The position numbers were made by a program, and so were the translations under genes. DNA of 64,000 nucleotides from Misgurnus anguillicaudatus (Eukaryota > Chordata > Actinopteri > Cypriniformes > Cobitidae): the NCBI RefSeq assembly GCF_027580225.2, contig NC_073358.2:30344501-30408500 (forward strand), in the 5' to 3' direction. Shown piece by piece: positions 1-11,905 of this stretch (positions within the stretch are counted from its first letter, which is position 1; each line of letters opens with the position of its first letter). The notes under the pieces were generated by a model. That model did no database searches. It was not told where the DNA came from and saw only the letters and a list, made by a program, of their open reading frames with translations.

Positions 1-87
1 GTGAACATGCGAATGTGATTGGTAACAGCGGGAATGCTCAGGTGTTGGAAACGAGCAAATTAATTAGTTCCAGGTGTGGTTTCCTTA

Positions 88-210
88 CACTGTAAAAATC
101 CAATTAATGAAATGTTGGACGGGCAAAAAAAATATATATATACAAGTTAAACCAATTTTCTTAGTTACTAAAAAATAATTAATTGGGCCAACAATTTGAG
201 TTTTACAGTG
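88..210. mobile_element. Small MITE with CACTGTAAAA termini
   Basis: A 123-bp unit starts CACTGTAAAAAT and ends TTTTACAGTG, so its ends are inverted repeats. The same terminal motif bounds the elements at 4318-4555, 41887-42300 and 49184-49928. There is no coding capacity. This terminus is common on non-autonomous DNA transposons of cyprinid fish; the superfamily is not decided here. Confidence 0.7.
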
Positions 211-216
211 TAGAGA

Positions 217-2960
217 AAAAAAGAGTTCATGGTTAAATGATTTACCGTTGAATAATAGCTTTGGAGGATAGGGTAAATGTCTCTGAATATAAATCGAGGT
301 ATCAAGATTTTACCTGGTGACTTTGTAAAAACGGTTTTGTATGATGACTTACTAGGGATGGACTTGCATCCAGTTCTGATGCCGGCAGGCTAACTACCGG
401 TGATGGAAAAAAAAATTAATACGATTTTGCTCCCTGGCACATGCGTGGCAGTTAAATTTGATTCCGAAGACCATCGTAAAAGCATAGCGAGGGGGCGCAG
501 TGTTTCGTTGACAAATTTAGAAAATTTGAGCGTTTTCAATTTTATTTAGAATGCTACCAGAGCAGCATGTAGGACAGAACAAAATTTTAGATGAGAGAAG
601 TTTACATTTAAAACAAAACTGGCTAAGGAGATTAAATACGACAATGCTATATGACCGAAATATAGCTTAAAACCCAGAAACCCGAACGAGGTGGATGGGT
701 CCCATGATTTGCACTCAGCGATGCCAAAATGCCAGGATCTTTAAAACTTTTTGAACTGTGAAGGAGATCTGCTGGAAAAGCATCGGGTGGTTAGATTGAG
801 ATTTTTCAGCGAATATGGGAATTGCATAGTTACATTAAATAAAACCGAAAACCCAACTTTTTTGCGACTGATTTCCCCACAAGTTAAATAAACCGTGATG
901 CGGAATTGAATGCGGTAGCCTATGCCAGCGGGCGTTAAATGAATGCTGCCAATCAGGGTATTAGACTAACGTCAACTTTCCCATGGTCTATACTTGCAGG
1001 TTTTTATTTTACGGGCTGGTTAAAAATAGGAAAAAACGCTTAAAGGAAGATTAAGAGATTACCTTGTGCGGCATATGATTTAAACAGCTCGGGATCTGCA
1101 GAGGCAGATTGGAATAATATATTTCGAGTATGCCGGGATCCTGGGACAGAATTAAGCAATGATTAATGTCAGACATCATTTAAATGGTAAAATCAGCGTC
1201 ATAGCTCCACCATCGACTACAAAAGAACGAATCGACTGGCAGGTGACGAATATAGAGTTAGATTTTGAAATAAATAACCCCCTAACGTGAAGGAAACATG
1301 CGGAGCGCGCTGCTGCGGGTGCTGAAAAACCCTGGTAAGCTGTATATCCATCAGGGTATGACGCGAACACGAAACAGCTTTTAACGTCGGCGGCAAGGAT
1401 GGAGCTAGTTAGTGCACTTCTTAGGGAACAAAACACAGTCCTGTAGAAGGACATACGAGCCGACACTTTAACGCCGGGCACGATAGAGGCACGGTGTCGG
1501 CAGTAAATGATCGTCTTAATAGCGGGAAAAACCATTAAAGTAAGTTCGTATTGGGGGTCTGTGACGAGAAAACGCAATATATTCTAAAATAGTGTGTAAT
1601 AAGCGAGTTAGGTCCGCCTGGTAGCGTATCACCAGCAGCTGGAGACGCTGCTTCTAGATAACTTACATAATGGTAAATGTGAGATCGCACGACTTGAAAA
1701 ACTACAGAACTGACTGACAGATTTGATTTAAAAGTATGATTCGGGCCGGTGGTGATAGCGCAAAAGTCTGCCGTTGTGATGAAAGCGTGAGCGGTTGCTT
1801 ATTAGGTTTGCAACTAGAGGGAAAAGCAGAGCAAATTATTTCTGTACAGTAGCTAAATCAATACAAAACGAAGGATGCAAGTACAATACTTTAAGAGTAA
1901 CGTGGAAAGAAAAATCAACACGGTCTACATTGAGATCGAGAAGTCCGAGTTGCGGAGGAAAATATCGATAAAAAAGGGAAGCATGTATTATATCGATTAA
2001 AAACCAATGACTATTTTGGGTCCCTGTGTTAATAATCCGTGCGTTTCAAAACGATTGCATGGGGAGGTACTGAATGAATAAGGATCCGTGGTCTGCGGAG
2101 GCAATCTCCCGTTATATTTGGTGATATTTAGAACAGGTTGAACTAAAAACAGAGGAATGAGAGATAATAGCGTCAGTGCTTGAGCCGCTAGCGGAGGCAG
2201 CCTCACGCTATGAAGCACCTGAAGTTAACATCCTATGGACAACAATACAGATGAGGAAAACGGATTGCGACGCTGGCGAATATAACAGAAATATTTGGTG
2301 AAATGGAAGCGGGAGCCACTGTTATGCGGGTGAGTGAACTGATTGAAACCGGCGCTCTAGGACGCGGCCCGGACCTGCCGAGCGCCTGCCACCGGTGGTG
2401 AGAGGCATTAGGAAAAAACCCGGTACTCGGCGGAGTACGGTGGAAGTTGGAGGGCGCGAAATTTGGGCCCGGTGGCCTTGCTTGCTAGATGAGTACGAGA
2501 GGCTCCATGGGAAATGGTTAGTAGTCTGAAAGGAGACATTTAGTCATAGCGTTAAACCTGCGCGAAAGATAAAGTTCAATAGTGATCGTTTCGAGGCTTT
2601 TATCAGTCCCTGTTTAATGATTCGGCTCGATTGGGCCGGATAGGAACCGAGGCGAAAAAATGGCGGACGTCTCGCTGGCAGGGGCGAGAGTAGGATTCGG
2701 CGTCCTGGTGTGAAGTGGAAAGTGTCGGTTAATATCCCCAAATTTTCAGGTAGAAAGAAATTAATCCTTGCTGAGTAAGTAGTGGCGGGCCGAGAAAGCG
2801 TGTCGTCGCACAACAACGCTCGAAACCGGATGTGACGAAACATGGGCGGGGCCAAATGCTGCAAAAAATCTGTCACGGGACAGAGGTGAGGGACTGCCAT
2901 TTATAGGCACCTCTTTGCACTGATTGGTTGGATCACATGACCATGCTCCTCCCGAACTTA
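217..2960. other. Unassigned block richer in GC and CpG, possibly a decayed retroelement or viral-like insertion
   Basis: This stretch differs from its AT-rich surroundings: it has many CpG dinucleotides, especially at 2340-2880, and the plus strand looks purine-rich. The plus frame beginning at the ATG at 277 has about five stops in its first 200 codons, fewer than chance, but over the whole block the stop count is near random, so coding is not shown. No reverse transcriptase, integrase, transposase or capsid motif was recognised. At the right edge a minus-strand CCAAT box and TATA box are spaced like a promoter. A degraded LTR element or another old insertion is possible; so is unrelated unique DNA. 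Confidence 0.3.
2899..2931 (-). promoter_or_regulatory. Possible minus-strand promoter: CCAAT box plus TATA box
   Basis: On the minus strand a CCAACCAATCAG motif (about 2919-2931) lies some 20 bases upstream of CCTATAAATGGC (2897-2908). Reading on, the next several hundred bases are CpG-rich. This arrangement resembles an LTR or a small promoter, but either motif can occur by chance in AT-rich DNA. No transcript or downstream gene was recognised. Confidence 0.3.
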
Positions 2961-3026
2961 GTTAAATAAACTTCATATATAAAAGCAGATTTTTGCAATA
3001 AATAAATTAAATAAATGTGACCTCTT

Positions 3027-3029
<3 letters not shown>

Positions 3030-3083
<54 letters not shown>
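3030..3083. repeat. (GA)n microsatellite
   Basis: About 27 uninterrupted GA units. It is directly followed by a 40-bp sequence (3085-3124) that recurs beside the CT array at 14736-14823. Confidence 0.97.
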
Positions 3084-3084
<1 letters not shown>

Positions 3085-3086
<2 letters not shown>

Positions 3087-3124
3087 TAATAGATGGCCTA
3101 ATAATTTTAGTTGAATAAATAACT
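3085..3124 (+). repeat. 40-bp dispersed repeat next to a GA array, copy 1
   Basis: This 40-base sequence is the exact reverse complement of 14697-14736. In both places it abuts a GA/CT array, and beyond these units the flanks do not match. The pair therefore looks like a dispersed element carrying a microsatellite, not a local duplication. Confidence 0.8.
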
Positions 3125-4022
3125 TAAGCTTTATATTATGATTGCTTGTCTCCTCTATGAAATTCTTGCCATTCTTGTTTGCATCTTTCAAAATTAAACT
3201 CCAAACAATCTCTGCAATGTGTATAGCAAAATTTGTTTTTTACCCTGGCCCTTCGGTGTTGTTGTTTCGAAACAAAAAATGGATTAAAACCCTTATGTGT
3301 TGTTGGGTCTTTTTATGGGCCAATATTCTCTGTGTTTCAGCAAATGAAATGATTTTTGGTGACAAATCTTATATTGACACTTATTTGGGGAAATGCTTTA
3401 AAATTTTAACTCAACAATGCAAATGTATACCTTTTTGTGTTGTTCGTGGATGAAAACATAAATTAAACGGCTGTATCATGATTATTTCTCACATTTTTTT
3501 TACATAAATATGTTAATCAACCTCAGTACTGATCAAAACAACCAAATGACAAAATGACATAATTTTAACTCTTTAATTTCCAAGTTCATAAGGTATGTCA
3601 CTGATTTAGTGAAAAAAACACACAAAATGACTGAATTTCAATATAATTCATAAAATGATTGTGAACTGGATTTTTTTTACCTTTTTCACAGTTTTGGGCA
3701 TGTCAAAGATTTGTGAAAACACTGGCTATAATGCGTTTTTAGTTTTTGTTCAGCATCAGATTTATTTTTTTCTCCCTCATTTACTGTTCGTGGCTGTTTT
3801 TCCCCATTGACTTCATAACGACATGTTTGATTGCAAAGCCATTACATCATATAATCATGCATGTTTGATTTTTGGTGGTTTTTCCTTTTGCAAAAAGGTA
3901 AAATTTGGTCATTTTTAATGTTAATCACCATGTGGCACCATTAACCCTTTAGTAGGCCTGTGCAAAATCAGAGCTTAATTTCTGGCTTGTACATTGAGTT
4001 ATATGGAGTATAACAGCATATT

Positions 4023-4027
<5 letters not shown>
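3125..4027. other. AT-rich stretch, no gene seen
   Basis: No coding region, transposon end or RNA gene was recognised. A 103-codon open frame at 3142-3453 has low-complexity, cysteine-scattered content and no domain. Confidence 0.6.
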
Positions 4028-4060
<33 letters not shown>

Positions 4061-4090
4061 CGTGCGTGTGTGCATGCGCGCGTGCGTACA
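4028..4090. repeat. (GT)n microsatellite with CG-variant units
   Basis: A pure GT run is followed by GTGC/GCGT variant units, giving an alternating purine-pyrimidine tract. Confidence 0.95.
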
Positions 4091-4317
4091 TGTGTGTAAA
4101 GTAATTGCTGCAAAAGGTTTAACAAGCTATTAAATCCAAGGCTTCACTTAAATTTTCCTCCAGCACTGTAAATGTTTAATGGGTGTTTTCAAAAAACACA
4201 AAAGTATGATTTGTGTGTTGTTAGCTTTTACACATTGTGTTTATCTATTGTTGTGACCTAGATGAGGACCAGATCGCATTTTATAGCAAATCACAGTAGA
4301 AAAACATTTTATTCCTG

Positions 4318-4555
4318 CACTGTAAAAAAAATATTTTGCTGCCTTAAAATTTTTTGTTGAATCAACTCGGATTTACAAGTCATTTCAACTTACTATTATT
4401 TATCTCGACTAAAGATGAGTTGTTATAACTACAGGTGAGTTGTTATAACTTATAAAATTAAGTTGACTTTTTTTTATAAGTTGTGACAACTTATCTCTGT
4501 TGACATGAGTTGATTTAACAAAGAATTTTAAGGCAGCAAAGTATTTTTTACAGTG
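4318..4555. mobile_element. Palindromic MITE, CACTGTAAAA ends
   Basis: Starts CACTGTAAAAAAAATATT and ends ATTTTTTACAGTG. Inverted similarity continues inward: GCTGCCTTAAAATT on the left against AATTTTAAGGCAGC on the right, then GTTGAATCAACTC against GAGTTGATTTAAC. No coding capacity. Half of a related element lies at 9861-9938. Confidence 0.85.
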
Positions 4556-4693
4556 TGTGCTTCACATACTTTTTCTTTGCCACTGTATAGACAAACTTGA
4601 TTATGCAAGTCAAATCAACCTACTATTTAAAATGTTGACTTGTGATAAGTTGACATAACTTATAAAAACAAATTGAAATTGTTTAAAGAGCAC

Positions 4694-5567
4694 CAGAGCC
4701 GGCGCCAGACCATAACTGACAGGGGGGCACGCGGCTTCCAACGGGGGGGCCCGCAATTTGCAACAATAACTTGCAAAAACAAGGCATTAAAACAACAAAT
4801 ATAGTGCAAGCACACACTTATACAACTGTTACAGACTGTCAGCTCATTACAGACTCGTTACAGACTGTCGCTGCGCTCGCGCTTTGCTCGACGCAACAAC
4901 AAACCGCCCTCGCGCGGCGCAAGCCATTGAAATGAATGGGTTTCATAGCGCAGCCCAGCGCACATCGCGTCCTAAGTAAAAGCCGTTATGAAAGCCGCTT
5001 TACCATAACCACGTCGCAATGCTGTTAACGGTCTAAAGCCACACTTCACATTTAAGCTTACGTAAATTAAAACAACGCTAACTTACCTTTTACCTGAAGC
5101 CGGCGTGTACAAACATTAAACTTCCTTAAAACAGTGTCCTGTAGATTTGAAAATTCCACCTCGACCTCTATTCTCCGAGTTTGAGCCAATCGTGTTTGCA
5201 TGAAGTCAGATGAAGCAGGCGGTGCTGGTTCGTTCTAAATGTTCTAATATCCATATTTTACACGATCCATAAAATGCTGCGAAAAAACATGTTGCTAGTA
5301 TCAAGTCACAAATATGCTAAAGCCTAATGACGCATGAGACCCGGCAATACAACCAATCAGAGAAACTGGTCTATTTTTATTAAAGAAAACCTATATCAAC
5401 TATATTTTCCTCACTTTATTACATTAAAAGTCATGAAACATTCAATGTTTAATTTATTTTAATTATTCTTGATATATATTAAATTAATCAAAAACTGTGT
5501 AGGGGGGCACAACAACCTGTTTGGGGGGAGCACGGCCCGTGAATGCCCCCCCTTGACGCCGGCCCGG
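4694..5567. mobile_element. Non-autonomous hAT element with perfect 8-bp target duplication
   Basis: The element starts CAGAGCCGGCGCCAG and ends TTGACGCCGGCCCGG. The 8-bp direct repeat AAGAGCAC flanks it at 4686-4693 and 5568-5575, the hallmark of the hAT superfamily. Subterminal G-runs face each other at the two ends. The interior has a CpG-rich patch (4866-4975) and no transposase. The last bases have drifted from the expected CTG end. Confidence 0.88.
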
Positions 5568-5915
5568 AAGAGCACCAATGGTCTAATTCACGATTTTACA
5601 TTTCCTTTGGTGTGTAAGTGTACATTAGTACATGTTAACGATATGCAAAAGGTACAAACCCTCGATGATGCGAGTTATTGTCTCCAAAGTAAATCCCTTT
5701 TCTTGGACTACAACAAACACATGGATTGTATTCAACCGTTTACTTCCTGGGATTGGTGATGCAGACAAGACCGACATTATCATAATTCCTCCTGCTTCGG
5801 ACTCACAGCCTGTAAGTTAATTCCTGTTAGCATTGCATTGTGAGTGAATCTTTCAAACATGGTAAGGAGTGTCACATTTCCGGCTGACATCAGAGGTATT
5901 CAGAACAATGACAAC

Positions 5916-7014
5916 TAGGGGTGGCACGGTTCACAAAACCCTCGGTTTGGTTCGTATCACGGTTTTATGGTCACGGTTCTCGGTTCAGTACGGTTCTTGT
6001 TGTTATTTTTTCTTTTAATTTTTTTTACACTCCAGAAATGTATTATCTTATTAATGTATTAATTATCCATATTTTAGGATAATGTATTAAAAAGTTATAT
6101 CATGTAATCATGCACAAACTGAATTTGACTTTAAGCACATTATTGGGACCATCTCTGAGGAGAGCCAGGTGAGATTTTGATACAGCAAGAGGGAAGACAT
6201 TGATGATTTCAACATGCTTTACATTTATTTGGCAAAAAAAGAGAATCCATCTACATGAACTTATGTGCCTTTTTAGCACACAAAGATAACTTGCATTTAT
6301 CAAACTGCCAACTACTTAAATACTGCAGAGATTATGTGGACGAGAGAGAAACATAACGTTTACACCTGTAATATTAAAGATCCGTCACTTTTGACCACTT
6401 CTGTTCTGATTACTTTGAAGGGCAATTTATGAAATAAGGTCGCACAACTTTCACACGCTAGCAAAATGAAACTACGCGGAAATCAGCCGCTTTCGTTTTA
6501 TCAATGAAAGGCTAAAAATAGCGCTATTCACCGTGTGTTTGCGGCAGAAGTCAAAAAAGACCTAACGTTTAAACAATGTGTTCAGTACCTCAGATTAGAT
6601 AAATGGGCGGAGAGAAGGCTGTCGCGTGTGGCTGTTCGAACACATTCAACCCATAGACTGCAGTTCTATCTATTGTTTTATTTCCGCTGTCATCATGGGT
6701 AACATGAAATAAAAAATGTTTCCACACACCAAACTTATACGACGCTGGCGCATCCTCCAACTCCGGGCAGACTTCCTTCCCACTTGCCATTTCTACATGT
6801 AACATGACCTGCAGCACTCACTCTCCACACCGGTCAACTCTTCTTTCGCGCAATTCGCGAAAGGGAAACACGCTATCTGAGGTCACATACAGGGCATGAG
6901 GCTACATACATTGCGCATGTCATGAACCACCGAACCGTGGGACGCACACACGCTCCGAACCGAGAAAAGCGAACCGAACGGTTTGGATTTTTTTCTTGAA
7001 CCGTGCCACCCCTA
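5916..7014. mobile_element. Non-autonomous hAT element with perfect 8-bp target duplication
   Basis: Starts TAGGGGTGGCACGGTTCA and ends TGAACCGTGCCACCCCTA, an 18-bp perfect inverted repeat, with further CGGTTC/GAACCG repeats inside. The 8-bp direct repeat ATGACAAC flanks it at 5908-5915 and 7015-7022. It is 1,099 bp with no intact transposase. It sits inside the older TTAA element at 4683-7221. Confidence 0.9.
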
Positions 7015-7221
7015 ATGACAACGTACATGTTTGCTGGCCAATCATTGAAACAGAGCTTTTCAAATCCCTGCGTTTCAGGAAGAGAGTGAAATCTGGAGCT
7101 ACAAAAATGTATGGTATGTGGAAAATTATGTGTTTTTAACCATAAACCCCGCAAACACACTGTATTATACCAAATACACAAAATAACATTGTTTTTTAAC
7201 AATGAAATAGGTGCTCTTTAA

Positions 7222-9860
7222 TTTAATTTGTTAGGTTAAAGTAACATAAATATATATTTTGATATGATATCAGTTTTACAGTGCATACATTATGTTGAGT
7301 GTGCAGTATGATAATTTAACAATTTTTGTTACTGTTATTATATAACATACATAGTGTTATTAGCAGTCACTCTTTCTCACAATGGATCCAACAATCAATC
7401 CGTTATTACAATTAGACAAATAAACCTCATCACAATGACAATGATCAACTGTTCAACACAGACCTGTGAAAATTCAATTACCAATCATTTTCCCCATGGG
7501 CCTCATCGTCTCTTTCATGCAGCCTTGTTATCATGTTTGCAAAAGTTTTTTGTTCACTCACAATATTGGGTATATTGTTCTAATCATCCCAGCTGGTTTA
7601 TGGATGTTGTGTGGCAATAATGATCTTGTCTGCTTGGCTTTTGAAATCCAGCAATAAGCATAGACAGCAGTTTTATTATATCGTACATTTAAATTCCATC
7701 TCCCCAAGGCAGATTCATTGAATAAATTGCATGGTGGAAATCTGGGATCAATAGCTGTCAATCAGTCTTGAAAATCTGTTATTGCTGGTGGATAAAATCC
7801 TTGAAAGGCAGATCAGGACTATAGTGACATAACAAAGCCAGGCGTTAGATGGGATGTCATAAATGAGCATGTTCAAATGCAATAAACAAATGTGAAAGGG
7901 GTACATTTACATGTGAATGTAAATGTGTTCAATTTGGCTGAACGCCTTTCGGTCTGAATAGAAATCGCAGAGATTTTAATATTTTACAGTAACCTATAGC
8001 CTGATTGACTCAGCATTATCATCATGAGGGATAAATTGTTCAGAGGTGGAAAAGCATATTGTGCAATAACAAGATTCCACTTTATTCACTGGTAAAAGTT
8101 TTTATTTTTTCAAAAACAGCAACTTCAGTACAGTTGTATCACAAGAATATTATTTTGTCTTTGTGACACAGAGAAAGGCAGAGAATAAGAGTAAGAAAGA
8201 CAGAGAAAAAAGCTGCTTTCACACACACTGTACAGTCTATACTGGTAATTACCTATAAATTGCAGTTGAGAGAATATTGATCCCTGTGAACAGGACCATT
8301 TTTAAAAGTACTTGTTAATTGGTTCTGCTAAATAACCAGTAAGAGAAGTTGTAAGATTACTAGTAATTACCTGGTACAATATGTGAACAAAGAATAGGAT
8401 TACCGGTATGAGCACAGACGACATCAACACACTGAAACACATTTTTACACTGATGACGCATTTACCTCCTATAATGTTTGTGGAAGTTTTTCTCCACACG
8501 CTTCTTGAGGTCGCACACACGCGTCTAATGCTTTTGACGCAGGTTGTGACTCTTTCCTCCACAATTTCATTTTGAAGTTATCTAATAAAATGCTGTTTGG
8601 TCAAGAACAACTGTCTGTGCACGACTGTTACGCAAAAGTAGAAACACGGCGGAACCCACAATTGTTTACAACACAACACTGACCTTGCCATGTGGTGATT
8701 TAAAGGAAACTTCCATGCTCTGACAGAGTTTAACGTATTTTGGTACTGATGTGTGAATGATATCTTGTTGGTAAAAATATGTAACGTCATTGCTTGTGTG
8801 AACAGCACATTTTTATATTTGAAGAGTTTGGTTCCAAAACGCAATAAATCCATTTAGACTATTTTGGGTAAAAACGTGTTTTCTAAACCAAGAAAGTGAC
8901 AAGATGAAAACCACTATTTTCTGATACAAACTTTCACATAGCATCTTTAGGTTATAAAAACATAAAAAAAAATGCTTTAAATCTATTGAATCATTATATA
9001 AATGTGCATTCATATTTGCCATGTTATATTCATTTAGTTGACTAGTGGTACACTGATTAAAAAAATAAACATTAATGGCATTAATCAAAACAATTACTTT
9101 GTCATATTAAGAACACTGCCATTGCTATGGTTTTACTTGGGACGTTGTCGCTTAACAGTTGTAAAATGTTTTGGTCCTGCTTGATTTTTGTTGGCTTCGC
9201 GTAAAATAATGGAATGCTTTTCATAAGATCCCCTGGGGACAATCTGTTAGCATGAGAGAAGTTTGATGCTGTCAGGAGAACAAGCAACTGCATTTTATTA
9301 GATGTTGAGGGCTTACATTTCTTTCCCGTCACATAAAAACCACCACAGGTTTAGCAATGCCATCAAAGTATTATTTTTTTTTTGTTTGTTTGTTGATCAC
9401 GAAGTACAAGATGAGGAAAACTAGGGGTCTGTGTATTCAACACGGTTGTTTGTTAACAATGCGTGGAATGGAGCGCTGTGATTTGTTGAGCTGATTAATT
9501 GCATTCCGCAGAAAAGGAGAAGTGGCATTTATTGCGTTTTGGGAAAAAAGGGAGAAAAGATGACAGAATAACACGGCGGATATTGCATTTTGCATAAAAT
9601 TAAGAATTTACTTTTAAATACTGACCTGATGTAATACTGATTTAGGAAGTAACTCTCTTTTTTTAAATGCTGTTTATCGCGTTTTAGAACCAAACTCTTC
9701 ATTTACTGTTAAAGTAATTCTGGTAAATGCATGGAAATTCACAGAAATGATGTATAAGAGATAAGGAAAGTAGAGCAATGGTCTAACATGGTAATGTCTC
9801 ATCCTAGAGGATTTAAATGTGTTCTTCACTTTCATCATTTGCAAGGTTCCTAGTTGCATG
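7222..9860. other. AT-rich stretch without recognised genes
   Basis: No exon, transposase or RNA gene was recognised on either strand. Open frames here are under 95 codons and show no domain or codon pattern. A short T/TTTG tract lies near 9370-9392. Confidence 0.6.
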
Positions 9861-9938
9861 TTGAGACAACTAATATGTTTAAGTTGATTTTAAGGCAGCA
9901 TGAACACTTACTTTTTTAACAAATATTTTTTACAGTGT
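9861..9938. mobile_element. Half MITE, CACTGTAAAA family
   Basis: Contains AAGTTGATTTTAAGGCAGCA and ends ATTTTTTACAGTG, matching the right half of the element at 4318-4555. The left half is missing. The Tc1 end begins within four bases of its terminus. Confidence 0.7.
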
Positions 9939-9941
9939 ATA

Positions 9942-11080
9942 CACTCAACGGCCACTTTATTAGGTACACCTTACTAGTACCGGGTTGGACCCCCTTTTGC
10001 CTTCAGAACTGCCTTAATCCTTCATGGCATTGATTCAACAAGGTACTGGAAACATTCCTCAGATATTTTGGTCCATATTGACTTGATAACATCACGCAGT
10101 TGCTGCAGATTTGTCAGCTGCACATCTAGGGCACGAAGCTCCCATTCCACCACATGTCAAAAATGCTCCATTGGGTTGAGATCTGGTGACTGTGGAGGCC
10201 ATTTGAGTACAGTGAACTCATTGTCATGTTCAAGAAACCAGTCTGAGATGATTTGCGCTTTATGACATAGCGCGTTATTCTGCTAGAAGTATCCATCAGA
10301 GGATGGGTACACTGTGGTCATAAAGGGATGGACATGGTCAGAAACAATACACGATGCTCAATTGGTACTAAGGGGCCTAAAGTGTGCCAAGAAAATATCC
10401 CCCACACCATTACACCACCACCAGCCTGAACCATTGATACAAGGCAGGATGGATCCATGCTTTTATGTTTTTGACGCCAAATTCTGACTCTACCATCTGA
10501 ATGTCTCAGCAGAAATTGAGACTCATCAGACCAGGCAACGTTTTTTCCAACTTCTACTGTCCAATTTTGGTGAGCCTGTGCAATTGTAGCCTCAGTTTCC
10601 TGTTCTTAGCTGTCAAGAGTGGCACCCGGTGTGGTCTTCTGCTGCTGTAGCCCATCCACCTCATGGTTTGACGTGTTGTGCATTCAGAGATGCACTTCTG
10701 CGTACCTTGGTTGTAACGAGTGGTTATTTGAGTTGCTGTTGCCTTTCTATCAGCTCAAACCAGTATGACCATTCTCCTCTGACCTCTGGCATCAACAAGG
10801 CATTTGTCCCCACAGAACTGCCGCTAACTGGATTTTTCTCTTTTTCTGACCATTCTCTGTAAACCCTACAGATGGTTGTGCGTGAAAATCCCAGTAGTGA
10901 TCAGTTTCTGAAATACTCAGACCAGCCCGTTTGGCACAAACAACCATGCCATGTTCAAAATCACTTAAAACACCTTTCTTCCCCATTCTGACGCTCGGTT
11001 TGAACTTCAGCAGATCGTCTTGACCATGTCTACATGCCTGAATGCATTGAGTTGCTGCCATGTGATTGGCTGATCTATAC
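9942..11080 (-). mobile_element. Tc1/mariner transposon, decayed, one end lost
   Basis: The left end reads TA then CACTCAACGGCCACTTTATT, the terminus of a very common fish Tc1-like family. The matching right end, expected near 11075-11095, is not recognisable, so it is mutated or truncated there. The minus-strand transposase is described separately. Confidence 0.88.
9974..10986 (-). pseudogene. Tc1-like transposase pseudogene, copy 1
   Basis: Tc1 transposases bind the element ends and cut and paste it with a DDE catalytic triad. The minus strand opens at the ATG at 10984-10986 with MGKKGVLSDFEHGMVV, the helix-turn-helix region, then breaks by frameshift before residue 60. Later segments are in other frames: SDESQF around the first catalytic Asp (about 10522), QNNALCH at the second site (about 10277), where Asp has become Asn beside an in-frame stop, and PQSPDLNPMEH (about 10163-10195) with the catalytic Glu kept. 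The C-terminal GGPTRY and stop lie at 9974. It is dead: multiple frameshifts, stops and a lost catalytic residue. Confidence 0.9.
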
Positions 11081-11905
11081 GGATAGTAAAGTAGGACCTA
11101 TAACAACTTATTTGAACAAAAAAATTTACTACATTTAATTTATTTTACAGCTAGATGTGCAACATGCAACTTTTTTGTACAGTATGACACATAACAACTT
11201 ATTTGGTGGATGTGTAACTGTGGGAATCAAAAGCAAGTGTCTTGTCCACTGCTCCATCACCACCTCTCTCTATATCAACAACCATGACAAAAAAATATGT
11301 TTTAACTTATTTTTGTTTTACAGTTTTACCCAACTTTAACAGCTAAATGTGCAACATGCAAATGTTCATGTCAAAAGAAGGCCTATTTTGCAGACATCCA
11401 AATAAAATGTAGGCAATGGCTTATAAAGAAAGAATAAATCTTACAAAGATTTTTTTCCATATCCACTTAGGTTTCTCAGCTTGCACTCTAGCATGTGTGT
11501 GATCCAGGTAACACTAGCTTTGCATAAAAAAATGGTTATCATTGGCATGGTATATAATTTTATACTTTAAGTACATTTCCAAGCCTTTACTTTGATACTT
11601 TTACTTGAGTAAAGAAGTTAAATTAGTACTTCTATTTTTACCAGAGTTTTTTTAATACAAATATCTGTAAAATGAGCTACACAGGACCTTTAGTTATAAT
11701 AAAGTGTCTTAAAGGTCTCTTTTTCTCATTTTAGACCCCTGTAGATGAGTAACTTTGTTAGCTGTTAAACATAAACAATAGAAGGTTGACACTAATAAAT
11801 AAAAGTAACTTTACAAAAAAGTACAGGAGCTATTTATTTTAATCAAATTGGTCAACCTTAAAACTTTAAAAACACGAAACCTTTTAAACAAACGATAATA
11901 CAGAG
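11081..11905. other. AT-rich stretch with short internal duplications
   Basis: GTGCAACATGCAA occurs at about 11156 and 11349, and ATAACAACTTATTT at about 11099 and 11191, so a segment of roughly 190 bp looks imperfectly duplicated. Around 11565-11650 the ACTTTTACTTGAGTAAAG motif resembles a widespread fish repeat of uncertain class. No gene seen. Confidence 0.5.

Larger units (their letters stand above)
4683..7221. mobile_element. TTAA-flanked DNA element, split by two hAT insertions
   Basis: The outer unit is flanked by TTAA on both sides, with ends AAAGAGCACC and GGTGCTCTTT. Removing the two insertions (4694-5567 and 5916-7014) leaves a sequence that aligns in reverse orientation with the intact copy at 32186-32758: the segments around 5575-5730 and 7080-7210 match its two ends. 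TTAA duplications with ends of the AGG...CCT form fit Kolobok elements; piggyBac also uses TTAA. No transposase remains. Confidence 0.8.

Noticed and set aside
1176..1577. 133-codon minus-strand open frame
   Set aside because: No domain or repeat-family similarity was recognised, and the plus strand over the same bases looks equally coding-like. Kept only as part of the unassigned block.
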